DNA from: Streptomyces asiaticus | GTDB lineage: Bacteria > Actinomycetota > Actinomycetes > Streptomycetales > Streptomycetaceae | Assembly (NCBI RefSeq): GCF_018138715.1 | Contig: NZ_JAGSHX010000001.1 | Coordinates: 1,256,036 to 1,320,035 of the forward strand | Direction of reading: 5' to 3' | Length of the DNA: 64,000 nucleotides | Shown: piece after piece, positions 32,669 through 41,916 of the stretch | Numbering within the stretch: the stretch's first letter is position 1 | How the letters are laid out: every line of letters begins with the position of its first letter | The notes under the pieces: model-generated | Databases searched by the model: none | The model's input: only the letters and a program-made list of their open reading frames with translations | What the model was told of the DNA's origin: nothing | Program-made: the position numbers and the translations under genes

Positions 32669-34030
32669 GTGCTCACGTGGGAGGAAGACGTGGATGCGCA
32701 CGCGCTGCGTCGCCAGGGTTGGACAATCTCAGCGATCGCCCGGCATCTGGGCCGTGACCGCAAGACGATCCGCGCCTACCTGAACGGCGAGCGCGTCCCC
32801 CAGCAGCGGCGGCAGGCCCCGGACGCGTTCGTGCCGTTCCTGGACTACTGCCGTCAACGCCTCGCCGACGACCCGCACTTGTGGGCCTCGACCCTGTTCG
32901 ACGAGGTCGTCCAGCTCGGCTACGCAGGCGCCTACTCGACCTTCACCCGAGCGCTTCGCCGCTACGAGGTCCGGCCCCACTGCGAGCCATGCCACGCCTC
33001 GCAGGGCCGGGACCGGGCGGTGATCGAGCACCCACCGGGCGAGGAGATCCAGTTCGACTGGATCGAGCTTCCTGACCCACCCGCTGCCTGGGGCGTCGGG
33101 GCGAACGCGCACCTGCTGGTCGGGGCACTCGCGCATTCGGGCCGGTGGCGGGCGGTCCTGGCGGAGTCGGAGGACTTCCCGCACCTGGTCCAGGCCCTCG
33201 ACGCCGTGCTGCGCAAGCTCGGCGGTACCGCGAGAAAGTGGCGGTTCGACCGGATGGCGACCGTCTGCTACCCCTCCAGCGGCCAGGTCACCCCGGCGTT
33301 CGCCGGGGTCGCGAAGTTCTACGGCGTCCAGGTGGCGATCTGCCCGCCGCGGCGGGGCAACCGCAAGGGAGTCGTGGAGAAGGCCAACCACTCGGCGGCA
33401 CAGCGGTGGTGGCGCACGGTCCCAGACGCGCTGACGGTCGAGCAGGCCCAGTCCGGCGTCGACAAGCTCGCCGTCCGGATGGATGAGCGCCGCCGCAGCG
33501 TCGACGGCGTCAAGGTGACCGTCGCCGAGCTCGCCGATGCCGAGCCGATGCTCGTCCTGCCCGCGCTGCCGTTCCCGGCCGAGTTGGAGGTCGTCCGCAC
33601 GGTCAGCCCGCAGGCCCTGGTCTCCTTCGAGGGCAACCGCTACTCGGTCCCGCCCGGGATGCCGGGAGCCCAGGTGACCGTCCGGCACCGGCTCGGCGAG
33701 GACTACCTGCACATCGTCACCGCAGGCCGGGCGGTCGTCGCCCGCCACGAGCTCGCCCCGCGCGGGGCCGGGCGGAAGGTCCGCGACAGCGGGCATGTGA
33801 TCGCGCTGGAGCGGGCGGTCCTCGCGCAGGTCAGCGACCGGGCCCCATGCAAGACCAAGACCCGCCGGCCGCTCTCGCCCGCGGCCCTCGCGGAGGCCGA
33901 GCGGCTGCGGGGACAGGCCCCCAGAGCCGGCTCGGCCGAGCGGGTCGTGATCAACCTCGACACCTATGCCGCCGTGGCCGACCGGCTGCGGACCGCTCCG
34001 ACAACACCCAAGGAGGAACCCGGCGAGTGA
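32669..34030 (+). CDS. istA: IS21-family transposase IstA
   Basis: GTG 32669 has GGAGGG upstream. The 453-residue protein begins with an HTH (WTISAIARHLGRDRKTIRAY). It carries an RNase H-like DDE core with EEIQFDWIEL (first Asp), RKWRFDRMATVCY (second Asp) and NRKGVVEKANHSAAQRWW (Glu), then a C-terminal beta domain (NRYSVPPGMPGAQVTV). All catalytic residues are present. Its stop overlaps the istB start as GTGA, the usual coupling for this family. Confidence 0.95.
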   Translation: MLTWEEDVDAHALRRQGWTISAIARHLGRDRKTIRAYLNGERVPQQRRQAPDAFVPFLDYCRQRLADDPHLWASTLFDEVVQLGYAGAYSTFTRALRRYEVRPHCEPCHASQGRDRAVIEHPPGEEIQFDWIELPDPPAAWGVGANAHLLVGALAHSGRWRAVLAESEDFPHLVQALDAVLRKLGGTARKWRFDRMATVCYPSSGQVTPAFAGVAKFYGVQVAICPPRRGNRKGVVEKANHSAAQRWWRTVPDALTVEQAQSGVDKLAVRMDERRRSVDGVKVTVAELADAEPMLVLPALPFPAELEVVRTVSPQALVSFEGNRYSVPPGMPGAQVTVRHRLGEDYLHIVTAGRAVVARHELAPRGAGRKVRDSGHVIALERAVLAQVSDRAPCKTKTRRPLSPAALAEAERLRGQAPRAGSAERVVINLDTYAAVADRLRTAPTTPKEEPGE

Positions 34031-34836
34031 GCACATCACCGGCCCACATGAGTGAGGCACGTCGCTATTCGCAGCTGCGGGCCCACCTGTCCTACCTGAA
34101 GCTGAACGACGCCTTTGAGGCCCTTCCGCGGGTGCTGGACCAGGCCCGGGGCGAGAACCTGTCGCTGACCGCCGCGCTGGAGCGGCTGCTGGAGATCGAG
34201 GTCGAGGCCACCGAGTCCCGGCGACTGGCGGCCCGGGAGCGGTTCGCCTGCCTGCCCGAGCCCTGGACCTTGTCGGACTTCGACTTCTCGGCCCAGCCCG
34301 GGGTCGACGAGAAGCTGATCCGGGACCTGGCCACCTTGCGGTTCCTGGACGACGCGTCGAACGTGTTGTTCGTCGGGCCGCCTGGGGTGGGCAAGACCAT
34401 GCTGTCCGTCGCGCTCGGCCGGGCCGCGGTCGACGCCGGCCACCGGGTCTATTTCACCACCGCAGCCGAGCTGGCGGCCAAATGCCACAAGGCCGCCCTC
34501 GAGGGCCGCTGGAAGACCTGCATGCGCTTCTTCGCAGGTCCCCGGCTTTTGATCATTGATGAACTTGGCTACCTCCCGCTGCCTGAGGATGGCGCGTCGG
34601 CGCTGTTCCAGGTGATCAATCAGAGGTATCTAAAGTCGAGCACGATCCTGAGCACCAACGTCGGCATCGCGGACTGGGCCTCGGCGTTCGGGGACGCCAC
34701 CGTCGCCGCGGCGATGCTGGACCGGCTCTTGCACCGGGCCGCGGTGGTCGGCATCGACGGCCCTTCCTACCGGCTCCGCCACCACCAGAACCACGCCGAC
34801 AGCCTTCGCCAGGGAGTGAACGCCCGTGTCTCATGA
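34027..34836 (+). CDS. istB: IS21-family helper ATPase IstB
   Basis: GTG 34027 overlaps the istA stop. The 269-residue AAA+ ATPase has Walker A GPPGVGKT, Walker B LLIIDELGYLPL and a C-terminal LHRAAVVGIDGPSYRLR. IstB bends target DNA and stimulates IstA-mediated transposition. It is intact and about the usual length for the family. Its end overlaps the following zinc-ribbon gene by 11 nt, which suggests that gene is part of the element's own operon. Confidence 0.95.
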   Translation: MSTSPAHMSEARRYSQLRAHLSYLKLNDAFEALPRVLDQARGENLSLTAALERLLEIEVEATESRRLAARERFACLPEPWTLSDFDFSAQPGVDEKLIRDLATLRFLDDASNVLFVGPPGVGKTMLSVALGRAAVDAGHRVYFTTAAELAAKCHKAALEGRWKTCMRFFAGPRLLIIDELGYLPLPEDGASALFQVINQRYLKSSTILSTNVGIADWASAFGDATVAAAMLDRLLHRAAVVGIDGPSYRLRHHQNHADSLRQGVNARVS

Positions 34837-35455
34837 ACTCGACACCGCTGGGGGCGAGTTGGATCGCAGCTGCCCCGAGTGCCAGACCGGGTTCAGGGTC
34901 GATTCCGTGACCAGCCGGCGCAAGTACTGCTCGCCGACCTGCCGGGAGAAGGCCCGCTCGCACCTGCCCACGCAGCGGACCTGCCCCCAGTGCGAGCGGG
35001 AGTTCACCACCACCCTCAGCCCGAAACGCATGTTCTGCTCGCCCGAATGCCGCACTGCCGCCCGCGAGGCCCAGACGGAGACCCGAACCTGCCCGGTCTG
35101 CGAGAACCCCTTCCAGGCCAGGACGACGGTCCGTACCCGCTACTGCTCGGCCGTCTGCCGCCGCGAAGCCGAGCACCGCCGCGACCGGGCCCTGGACGAG
35201 GAACGGGCCCGCCGCCTCGGCCAGGCACCACCCGCGCTCCCGGCCCGGATCGAGCTCCCTCCGCCGCCACCGGCTCGCACCGCCTCCCGGCAGCCCGCGG
35301 CAGTCCGTGACCCGCTGGAGCCGACCGCGACCCGGAACTGCCCCCACTGCCAGCAGCCCATCACCATCGTCGCCCTGCTGGCCACCCCCGAGGCCGCCCG
35401 TCCGACGATGCCGCACCACCGCACCGACATCGTCCCGCTGCGGCGGACCCCATGA
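34826..35455 (+). CDS. Multi-zinc-ribbon protein of the IS21 operon
   Basis: GTG 34826 overlaps the istB stop. The 209-residue protein has three successive C-x2-C..C-x3-C modules: CPECQTGFR..YCSPTC, CPQCEREFT..FCSPEC and CPVCENPFQ..YCSAVC. A fourth partial one, CPHCQQPI, sits near the C-terminus after a proline-rich linker. The repeats resemble zinc-finger modules binding DNA or protein. Translational coupling to istB points to an accessory role in transposition, target choice or regulation, but no such role is established to my knowledge. Confidence 0.8.
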   Translation: MSHELDTAGGELDRSCPECQTGFRVDSVTSRRKYCSPTCREKARSHLPTQRTCPQCEREFTTTLSPKRMFCSPECRTAAREAQTETRTCPVCENPFQARTTVRTRYCSAVCRREAEHRRDRALDEERARRLGQAPPALPARIELPPPPPARTASRQPAAVRDPLEPTATRNCPHCQQPITIVALLATPEAARPTMPHHRTDIVPLRRTP

Positions 35456-35661
35456 CCGGCCCCTCCACGCTCGCCCAGGTCGACGAGTTGGTCACCCCCA
35501 GCCACAGCGACGGCACCCGCACCTTCGTCTTCTCAACCATCGTGGACCAGCCCGACAACGTCTGCTGAGCCAGCGACATCCCGCATCGCTGGATCGACAA
35601 CATCACCATCAGCGACCTGGTCCCCGAGATCGACCACGTCCTTCGCGCCTGCTTCGGCTGA
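35452..35661 (+). pseudogene. Fourth small gene of the IS21 operon, interrupted by an in-frame TGA
   Basis: ATG 35452 overlaps the preceding stop as ATGA. The frame reads MTGPSTLAQVDELVTPSH and FVFSTIVDQPDNVC, meets TGA at 35566-35568, then continues in the same frame ASDIPHRWIDNITISDLV to a second TGA at 35659-35661. The two halves together look like one 69-residue protein, so a TGG (Trp) to TGA change is the simplest explanation. The truncated product would have 38 residues. Confidence 0.6.
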
Positions 35662-35676
35662 CCCTCACCCATCACC

Positions 35677-35708
35677 GCGGTCCGGCGACCTGACGGTCGC
35701 CGGACCGC
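35677..35708. terminator. Perfect 14-bp hairpin between convergent genes
   Basis: GCGGTCCGGCGACC (35677-35690) and its exact inverse (35695-35708) enclose a TGAC loop. It begins 16 bp after the end of the IS21 operon and lies 13 bp beyond the stop of the convergent SnoaL-like gene. It is most likely a bidirectional terminator. Confidence 0.8.
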
Positions 35709-35720
35709 AAAGCGGTGTCG

Positions 35721-36200
35721 TCAGGCGGGTGATGCACCCGCGGCAGGGAGCCGTTCCGTTCCGCCGCCGAAGGGAAGGAAGACCGTGCGGCTGGCGAGCA
35801 GCCAGACGCCGTCAATCTTCCGGAAGATGTCCTCGTAGTGGCCGACGTTCGCCGGGAGCCTGGGCTCGATCATTCCACCTGAGTAGCCATCGACCCGGTA
35901 TGTCGTCAGATACGAGACCGCCCGTGCTGTCGCCTCGGACTCCACCGTGACCAGGATGTTCGTCATCAGACGGCGTGACAGCCTGTCCGCCGGGCGAGAG
36001 GCGAAGTAGGCGCGCAGGGCCTCGCGTCCCTCGATGCGCCGGTCCCCGAAAGGCCAGTCCCAGACACCATCGGGCGTGAACAGCTCGGCCACCGAACTTG
36101 GCTCGCCGAGGTCAAGGCGGTGGATGAAGTCCACAATGACGCGCTCGCAGGCGCGTTCCGCGAGCATCCGCTCGACCGGGGGCATCACCTTGTCATCCAT
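35721..36200 (-). CDS. SnoaL-like / NTF2-fold protein
   Basis: About 159 residues from ATG 36200 (MDDKVMPPVERML); an upstream in-frame ATG at 36236 adds twelve residues. The sequence follows the SnoaL_4/NTF2 pattern: ACERVIVDFIHRLDLGEPS, VAELFTPDGVWDWPFGD, EALRAYFASRPA, and a final GHYEDIFRKIDGVWLLASR. The fold binds small hydrophobic molecules and may be an enzyme or a carrier. It lies on the opposite strand to the istAB genes but inside the same inverted repeats, so it appears to be a passenger gene. Confidence 0.78.
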   Translation of the reverse strand: MDDKVMPPVERMLAERACERVIVDFIHRLDLGEPSSVAELFTPDGVWDWPFGDRRIEGREALRAYFASRPADRLSRRLMTNILVTVESEATARAVSYLTTYRVDGYSGGMIEPRLPANVGHYEDIFRKIDGVWLLASRTVFLPFGGGTERLPAAGASPA

Positions 36201-36343
36201 ACCCCTGTCTATCAGCCCCAACAGGTCCCAGGGCACCGCTTTTCCGCACCAGCACCGGCAGGACGCGCTCTTCGCTCCCCACCCTCCCCACTCGATTTAC
36301 TAGCGGACGAACTGAGGCGAAGATCGGCCGTGGGGATTTTCGC

Positions 36344-38728
36344 GAAGCCTCATCATGCCGGGCGGGGTGTTCTGGCCGGGCAGGAGCAGCCTGCCTTCCT
36401 GCCATAGCGTGCGGGCCTGTTGGTAGTGGCGCTGCCACGGGAAGTGCCATGGCGGGTTCCACCAGGGGTCCAGCTCAGTCAGGTGCAGCCCGGGCGGCCA
36501 GGCGGTTCCCGTCGCCCGCAGGTGGCGGCGTTCCTTGCTGCGCTGGGCCACCAGCCAGCGGCCCAGCGGATACTCCTCATGCACATAGTCGAAGGGCAGC
36601 GCCAAGTGCCCGCGTGCCGCGGCGAAGGACCGGGCGCTGGCCAAGCCGGCCGGTCCACCCAACCGTGCTGCGGCCTGGCTGGCAGCCTTGGCCTCCTCTG
36701 CCGTCATGGGTACTTTGCTGGCTTCCTCAGCCGTGATGCTGATACCTGCCAGCAGGCACTGCTGATCACGCTGCAGACTCCCGTACACGGCGCACTGGTG
36801 CGACAGCCACAGTGCGAGCTCCGCTTCCAGACCCGGAAAGCCACGCTGCGCATCCAGTGCGTGTCCGTCCTGCACCAGCCGACGGACCTGCGCGAAGGAT
36901 CTCTGCCATGACAGCGGCCAGGGCGGGTTCCACCACGGGTCGACGGCCGCAAGCGCGCGGGAGCGCTCGGTGGGCCTTGCGGCCCGGTGCGCCTTACTGC
37001 GCTGGGCCACCAGCCAGACGCCCAGCGGATACCCCTCGTGCACCGCCCCCCTTGCCGGAGACCGCCAGGTGGCCGTGCTCGGCGGCATAGGCCCGGGCGT
37101 GCGCCAGTCCTGTATCGAAACGTGCCCGCATGCTGGCCCGCCGCGGCCGGGCGGTACGGGCTGCTTCGGCCGTGACGCCGATGTCCGCCAGCAGCCGCTG
37201 CTGCTCAGGGTGAAGGGCGTCGTAGTGGGTGCACTGCAGGTACAGCCACTCACCGTTCAGCACGGCGGTCCCGGCAAACCCTGCGGCCGCATCCGGCGGA
37301 CCGTCCACGGCGGCGTGATCGCGCGCCCGGTAGTACGAGCGCTGCCACTGCACCGACCAGGGGACGTTCCACCACGGGTCCAAGGCCATCAGCGCCTGGA
37401 CACGATCCGACGACAGAGCCCAGGCCCTGGCCTGCACATTGTGCAGCCATTCCCCAAGCCGGAAGGACCCCGCCATGGTGTCCTTCTGGACAGCAAGGTT
37501 CCCGTGTTCGCGCACGTACTGGCCCGCATGCGCCAGGCCGGTCGTGAAGGACTCATCCGACTGGCGGTTAAGTCCCCGCCGTCTTTTGCCCTCCGCCTTC
37601 TGCCCGTCGGCCCTGACGGACATCCGCGCGGCGAGCTCGTCAACCAGCGGGCGCAAACGGTGCGCCGGGGCGACCGCCCACATCGCCTGCTCTCCCTGCC
37701 CGGTGCGACGCGGCGGCCGCACGCACTGATACGCCCACGCGAACAAAGGTCCCGACGTCTCATCCGCCAGCTGTTCCCTGTACCAGGGGCGCCCCACACA
37801 GCGCGCAACCGCCGAAAGCAGCACCGGCAGGTCGGCCAGCCGGTACGGAGCGTGCCCCCGGGCGTCGGCGATCAGGCACTGCCGGAACCCGTCATCGGCC
37901 AGCAGCGTGGCGAGCGCAACCGTCTCCGGGTACGTCACCAGCTCCCGCGCCAGGACTCGCCACACCCCCGGATCCATCCGTCCACTGCCCAGGCTCCGCA
38001 GCCGAGAAGGCCACACGTGTTCCCGCGGCCACGTCTGCCACCACCACGAGGCAGTCACTGCTGCAGCCACCTCGAACGCCTCCGCAGCCACCGAGGAATG
38101 CCGCAGAAACCTCGCATGACGACGCTGAGCCTGCACCCACTGCTCGCCCCCCCCCGCCGGCAACCTCACTACCCGGCCGGCCGTGCCCGGCACCTGCATC
38201 AGCCACCGACGGTGCAGCGCGCACACCCGCTGCTGCGGCTTTAGGTACAAGCGCGCGCCCTCGGCGCGCCCGGCTGATCGCGCCGCACACTCAGGACATG
38301 CCGCCCCCCAGGGCACAACCTTCTCCGCGGTGTGATGAAACTGCGCTGCTGGGCCTGCGGTGAACCGCTTTCGAGGCTCCTCCTGTGCCCAGGCAGGCAG
38401 TGCCTGTCGCAAATGATCCTCCGGGACTCGGCACAGCTGGGACACCCGATCCCGAGCCTGCCCGGTTCAGATACACCTCGCTGTCCACCCGCGTCTGACC
38501 CGTGACGTTCGACAGCCCGCCCACCTCAGCGATTGCCGCCAGCAGATCCCTGAGCCCTATGCCATAGCCCGCAGCCACCCGGCTCAAGAACGACTGCGTC
38601 ATCTCACCTTGCAGCGGTGCCACGCGCCACACCCCACCTGCCAGGGGCATCGATCCTGCCCCTAACGGCGCCAGCTTCCGATTCCTGCCGTCCATGCCTT
38701 GCCCGGTCTGTTGATCTGCAACTCCCAT
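36344..38728 (-). pseudogene. TniQ-HA fusion protein gene, 5' part
   Basis: The N-terminus (from about 38650: GEMTQSFLSRVAAGYGIGLR) and the zinc motif CPECAARS..CALHRRWL identify a TniQ domain. A helical middle then leads into three HA repeats: GLAHAGQYVREHGNLAV, GLAHARAYAAEHGHLAV and GLASARSFAAARGHLAL, each with a DPWWNxPW motif. Frameshifts occur near 38465 and near 37045; the second is a run of six G where five restore AVHEGYPLGVW. The gene is then cut by the IS21 element and continues at 32520. Fully joined it would encode TniQ plus five HA repeats. Confidence 0.75.
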
Positions 38729-38974
38729 AACCGCCAGTCGGCCTCACTCGTTATGGGTCACCAGCCACGGCTTGGCAGAGGGGTAATCTCGGGGTTCCTA
38801 CACCGTTGGTGGTCTGGTGGTTGGTGTATGGGGGCTGGTCAGTGGGGTGTTGAAGGTAGGGCTGGCACTGTCATAAGGCGAGAGTGTGATGGCTGGGATC
38901 GCTGTCGTGGGGCTTTATCTGATGGTGGGTGATGCTCTGATGCGGTGGGGTGGGCGGGGCCGGTGTGATCAGGG

Positions 38975-39505
38975 GTGGATCAAGGTGTAGGAGTCGGCCG
39001 GAGGGCTGTGCTGCCGAGGGCGTTGGTGGTGCGTCGTCTGCTGGAGCGTCAGCAGGCGGGGGAGTTGTCGACGCGGCATGTGCGTGCGGTCGCGGAGACG
39101 GTGGGTGTCTCGGAGCGTACGGTCTGGCGCTGGCTGGAGCAGGCGAAGGCTTCCGGGCGGGTGGAGGAGCCGGTCCGGCAGGGATACGCGGTGTCGGACG
39201 AGGTGTGGGAGCTGCTGGGTGAGGCGGGGGGCAATGTCTCGGAGCTGAGGCGTCGGCTGGTGGCTGCCGGAGGTGAGGTGCCAGTTCCGTCGATGTCGAC
39301 GTTGTGCCGGGTGATCCGTAGGGACCGCCGGGCGGGCCGGGCGTTGATGGTTGAGCGGGAGCCTGAGGTTGCCGGGTCGCGCCGGCCGGATCCCCTCAGC
39401 GAGCTGGGCCTGAGCGTGGTGGTCGAGAAAGGCGTCGGTGGGCAGGTGTTTCTGCGGGAGCAGAAGCACCTGGCGCAGGTCCCGGTCCTGGTCCCGGATG
39501 CCTAG
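38975..39505 (+). pseudogene. Truncated Mu/TniA-type transposase, N-terminal DNA-binding part
   Basis: The 176-residue frame (GTG 38975) parallels the N-terminus of the intact transposase at 40204: LSTRHVRAVAETVGVSERTV and VWRWLEQAKASGR correspond to LTTRHVRLMAESLEVTERTV and VWRWLAAAERD. A VPVPSMSTLCRVIRRDRR region follows. The match ends before the catalytic core; the last 30 residues are unrelated. It is coupled to the next gene (stop TAG directly followed by GTG 39506), so a truncated DNA-binding product could still be made and could act as a regulator. Confidence 0.65.
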
Positions 39506-40207
39506 GTGGTGCACACACCTGCCGTTCGGTCGGTGCTGCGGACGGTCGCGCACGCGGCCGCGGTCGGGGCGGTGGTGTGTTTGTACGGCGACGCCGGCCA
39601 GGGCAAGACCGTCGCGTTGCAGTACGCCCTGTCCCAGCTGCCGCACCCGGCCAGGGTCCGTCGGGTCCACGTCGGTGTGCACCCGACGGTTCCCGAACTG
39701 CGCCGGGTGCTCGCGGACGCCCTCGAGCTGGGCAGGCGTCTGCCGCGCGGGGCGGGGGAGGCCGACCTGATGCTGGTGAACGCGCTACGGCAGCCCCGCG
39801 TGCTGGTATTGGACGAGGCACAGCGCCTTCCGGGGCCGGCGCTGGAGTTTCTGCGCGGGCTGTGGGACCACCCGGACACGGACACGGCGCTCCTGCTGGC
39901 GGGCGCGGGCAGCGAACGGGCGCTGCGCCGGGTGCCCGCGCTGGCCTCTCGGGTGCTGACCTGGGAGTTGGTGCCTCGTCTTCGTCCGGGCGAGGTGGCA
40001 GCGGCGATGGCGGCCTTCCACCCGCTGTGGGAGGACGTGAGCGAGGACGATGTCGTGTGGGTGGACGAGCATGTGGGCCACGGCAATTTCCGGACGTGGG
40101 CGAAGCTCACCTCGCACCTGACCGCCGAGATCTACGGCAAGAGCCGTGCGGTGGTGGACCGCCGGTTGCTGGAGCGGGCCTGCGCACGGCTCATGGGTCC
40201 GCTGTGA
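39506..40207 (+). CDS. TnsC/TniB/MuB-type AAA ATPase, first of two
   Basis: The 233-residue ATPase has Walker A GDAGQGKT at 28-35 and Walker B VLVLDEAQ at 97-104, then LLLAGAGSERALRRVPALAS as the sensor-1 region. This size and layout match the ATPase regulators of Mu- and Tn552-like transposition, which mark target DNA and activate the transposase. It starts at GTG 39506 immediately after the preceding stop and ends in a GTGA overlap with the transposase gene, so all three are coupled. Confidence 0.85.
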   Translation: MVHTPAVRSVLRTVAHAAAVGAVVCLYGDAGQGKTVALQYALSQLPHPARVRRVHVGVHPTVPELRRVLADALELGRRLPRGAGEADLMLVNALRQPRVLVLDEAQRLPGPALEFLRGLWDHPDTDTALLLAGAGSERALRRVPALASRVLTWELVPRLRPGEVAAAMAAFHPLWEDVSEDDVVWVDEHVGHGNFRTWAKLTSHLTAEIYGKSRAVVDRRLLERACARLMGPL

Positions 40208-41916
40208 CCGGCGCGGCCGGGCCGGAAGAGGCCGGCGGCGAAGAGGCCGGCGGCCACGAGGACGGTCCGCACGTGCGGGGAGGCCTGCCTTCTTCCTCCC
40301 TGTCGGCGCTGCGCGGCCCTGCCGTGCGCCGGCTGCTCGCCCTGCGACAGGACCAGAAACTGACGACCCGACATGTACGGCTGATGGCGGAGTCGTTGGA
40401 AGTGACCGAGCGCACGGTGTGGCGGTGGCTTGCCGCTGCCGAGCGTGACGAGTCCGCGGCCGCGGAGCCCGGGGCGCGGGCCCAGAGCAAAGACGGCTTC
40501 TCCGTCACCCCGGAAGTGCGCCGCCTGCTGGCCTTGTGGAAGGGCAACGTCGCGGCGGTCCACCGTGAGCTGATCGCTCGCGCGGCCAAGGGCGAGGGGG
40601 ATCCGTCTCCGTCGATTCCGACGCTGCACCGGGCGATCCAGCGGGATCTGACGCCGGGGGAGCGGGCCGGGCTTGCGGGAGGGGAGCGGGCGGCGCGCAA
40701 GCACGATGTGTTCCTGGCCCGGCCGCGGGGCTGGCGCAACCAGGTGTGGGAGACCGATCACGTCCAGGCGGCGGTGCTGGTCGATGTCGACGGCAAGGCC
40801 CGCAGGCCGTGGGTCACGTGGTTCACCGACTGCGCGACGAACGCGATCACCGGTGTCGCGGTCACGCCGGGGCATCCGTCGCGGGAGTCGGTGCTGGCCG
40901 CGCTGCGCTCCGCGGTCCTGCGAGAGGACCCCTACGGTCCGTTCGGTGGCCTGCCCGAGAAAGTGCGGGTCGACCGTGGCAAGGACTTTCTGTCCCGAAC
41001 GGTGACCGCTGCGTTCGATCTCCTGGACGTGACGGTGGAGGACCTGCCCGCCTACACCCCCCACCTCAAGGGCACCGTAGAGGGGCTGAACCGGGCGGTG
41101 GAGAGCATGTTCCTGGCCGCGCTGCCCGGCTATGCCCGTCAGCCGCGCTCCGGTAAGCGTGCTTCCCGTCCGAAGGACGAAGTGCTGCTCGGCTTCGAGG
41201 ACTTCACCGCCCGGCTGCTGGATTGGACGCTGTGGTGGAACACCGAGCACCGCCCGGCCCCGTTGCGGGGCAGGACTCCGCTTGAGGCGTGGCAGGACGA
41301 TCCCACCCCGCTGCGGGACGTGCCCGCTGCGGATCTGTGGACGTTCACCCTGGAGGACGCCGGCACCCGCACGTTGACCACTCGCGGCATCCGCTTCAAA
41401 AGGCGCGACTACGTGGGGCCGTGGATGACCGGCCAGGCAGGGATCCAGGTCCGCATCCGTTTCATGCCCCACCACGACCACCGCATCGAGGTCTACCACG
41501 CTGCCACCGGCCGCTACCTGGGTCCTGCGGACCTGGCCGACCAGGCCACCGACGAACAGATCAGCGCCGTACGGCGGTCGCGGGCCGCTCGCTCCCGCCG
41601 TCTGAAGAAGGACCTGGAGGCTTCCCAGCGCGAGCGCTACGCAGCCGTGAACCAGCCGGAGGCGCCCCGGCGGCTCGGTGCGCTGACCACTGCGCAGGCC
41701 GAGGCCGAACTTGCCCAGGCCGCCGGCACCGACCTCGCGGAGCTGGCGCTGCCGGACCTCATCCCGCCCGCCGCGCCTCCGGCCGACTGGCGTACCCCGC
41801 CCTCTTTCGCCACCCGGACCATGCCCGGCTGGCCTTCTCCCGTCCTGTCCGAGCCTGTCTCCGACGGCCTACCCGAACCCACTACACAGACCGCTGAAGA
41901 CGGAGACGCCTCGTGA
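40204..41916 (+). CDS. Mu/Tn552-like DDE transposase, intact
   Basis: GTG 40204 overlaps the ATPase stop. The 570-residue protein has an N-terminal HTH (residues ~52-80) and an RNase H-like core with Asp185 (VWETDHVQAA), Asp257 (VRVDRGKDFLS) and Glu293 (LKGTVEGLNRA). A Mu-type C-terminal beta-barrel follows (GIRFKRRDYVGPW). All three catalytic residues are present. Its TGA overlaps the next ATPase start (GTGA at 41913). It should carry out strand cutting and joining with the neighbouring ATPases. Confidence 0.9.
   Translation: MTGAAGPEEAGGEEAGGHEDGPHVRGGLPSSSLSALRGPAVRRLLALRQDQKLTTRHVRLMAESLEVTERTVWRWLAAAERDESAAAEPGARAQSKDGFSVTPEVRRLLALWKGNVAAVHRELIARAAKGEGDPSPSIPTLHRAIQRDLTPGERAGLAGGERAARKHDVFLARPRGWRNQVWETDHVQAAVLVDVDGKARRPWVTWFTDCATNAITGVAVTPGHPSRESVLAALRSAVLREDPYGPFGGLPEKVRVDRGKDFLSRTVTAAFDLLDVTVEDLPAYTPHLKGTVEGLNRAVESMFLAALPGYARQPRSGKRASRPKDEVLLGFEDFTARLLDWTLWWNTEHRPAPLRGRTPLEAWQDDPTPLRDVPAADLWTFTLEDAGTRTLTTRGIRFKRRDYVGPWMTGQAGIQVRIRFMPHHDHRIEVYHAATGRYLGPADLADQATDEQISAVRRSRAARSRRLKKDLEASQRERYAAVNQPEAPRRLGALTTAQAEAELAQAAGTDLAELALPDLIPPAAPPADWRTPPSFATRTMPGWPSPVLSEPVSDGLPEPTTQTAEDGDAS

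Larger units (their letters stand above)
32521..36343. mobile_element. IS21-family element with passenger genes
   Basis: The inverted repeat GAAAATCCCCAC at 32521 and its inverse GTGGGGATTTTC ending at 36343 bracket istA, istB, two further plus-strand genes coupled to them and a minus-strand SnoaL-like gene. The flanking sequences are the two halves of one HA-repeat gene, so the segment behaves as a single insertion. A clear target duplication could not be defined. IS21 elements normally carry only istA-istB within about 2-2.5 kb; the 3.8 kb length reflects the extra genes. Confidence 0.65.

Noticed and set aside
35566..35568. TGA as selenocysteine codon
   Set aside because: No suitable stem-loop is visible directly downstream and no selenoprotein family fits; a nonsense mutation is simpler.
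32505..36350. Target duplication for the IS21 element
   Set aside because: GCGA occurs near both flanks, but using it leaves unequal terminal repeats and does not restore the HA reading frame.
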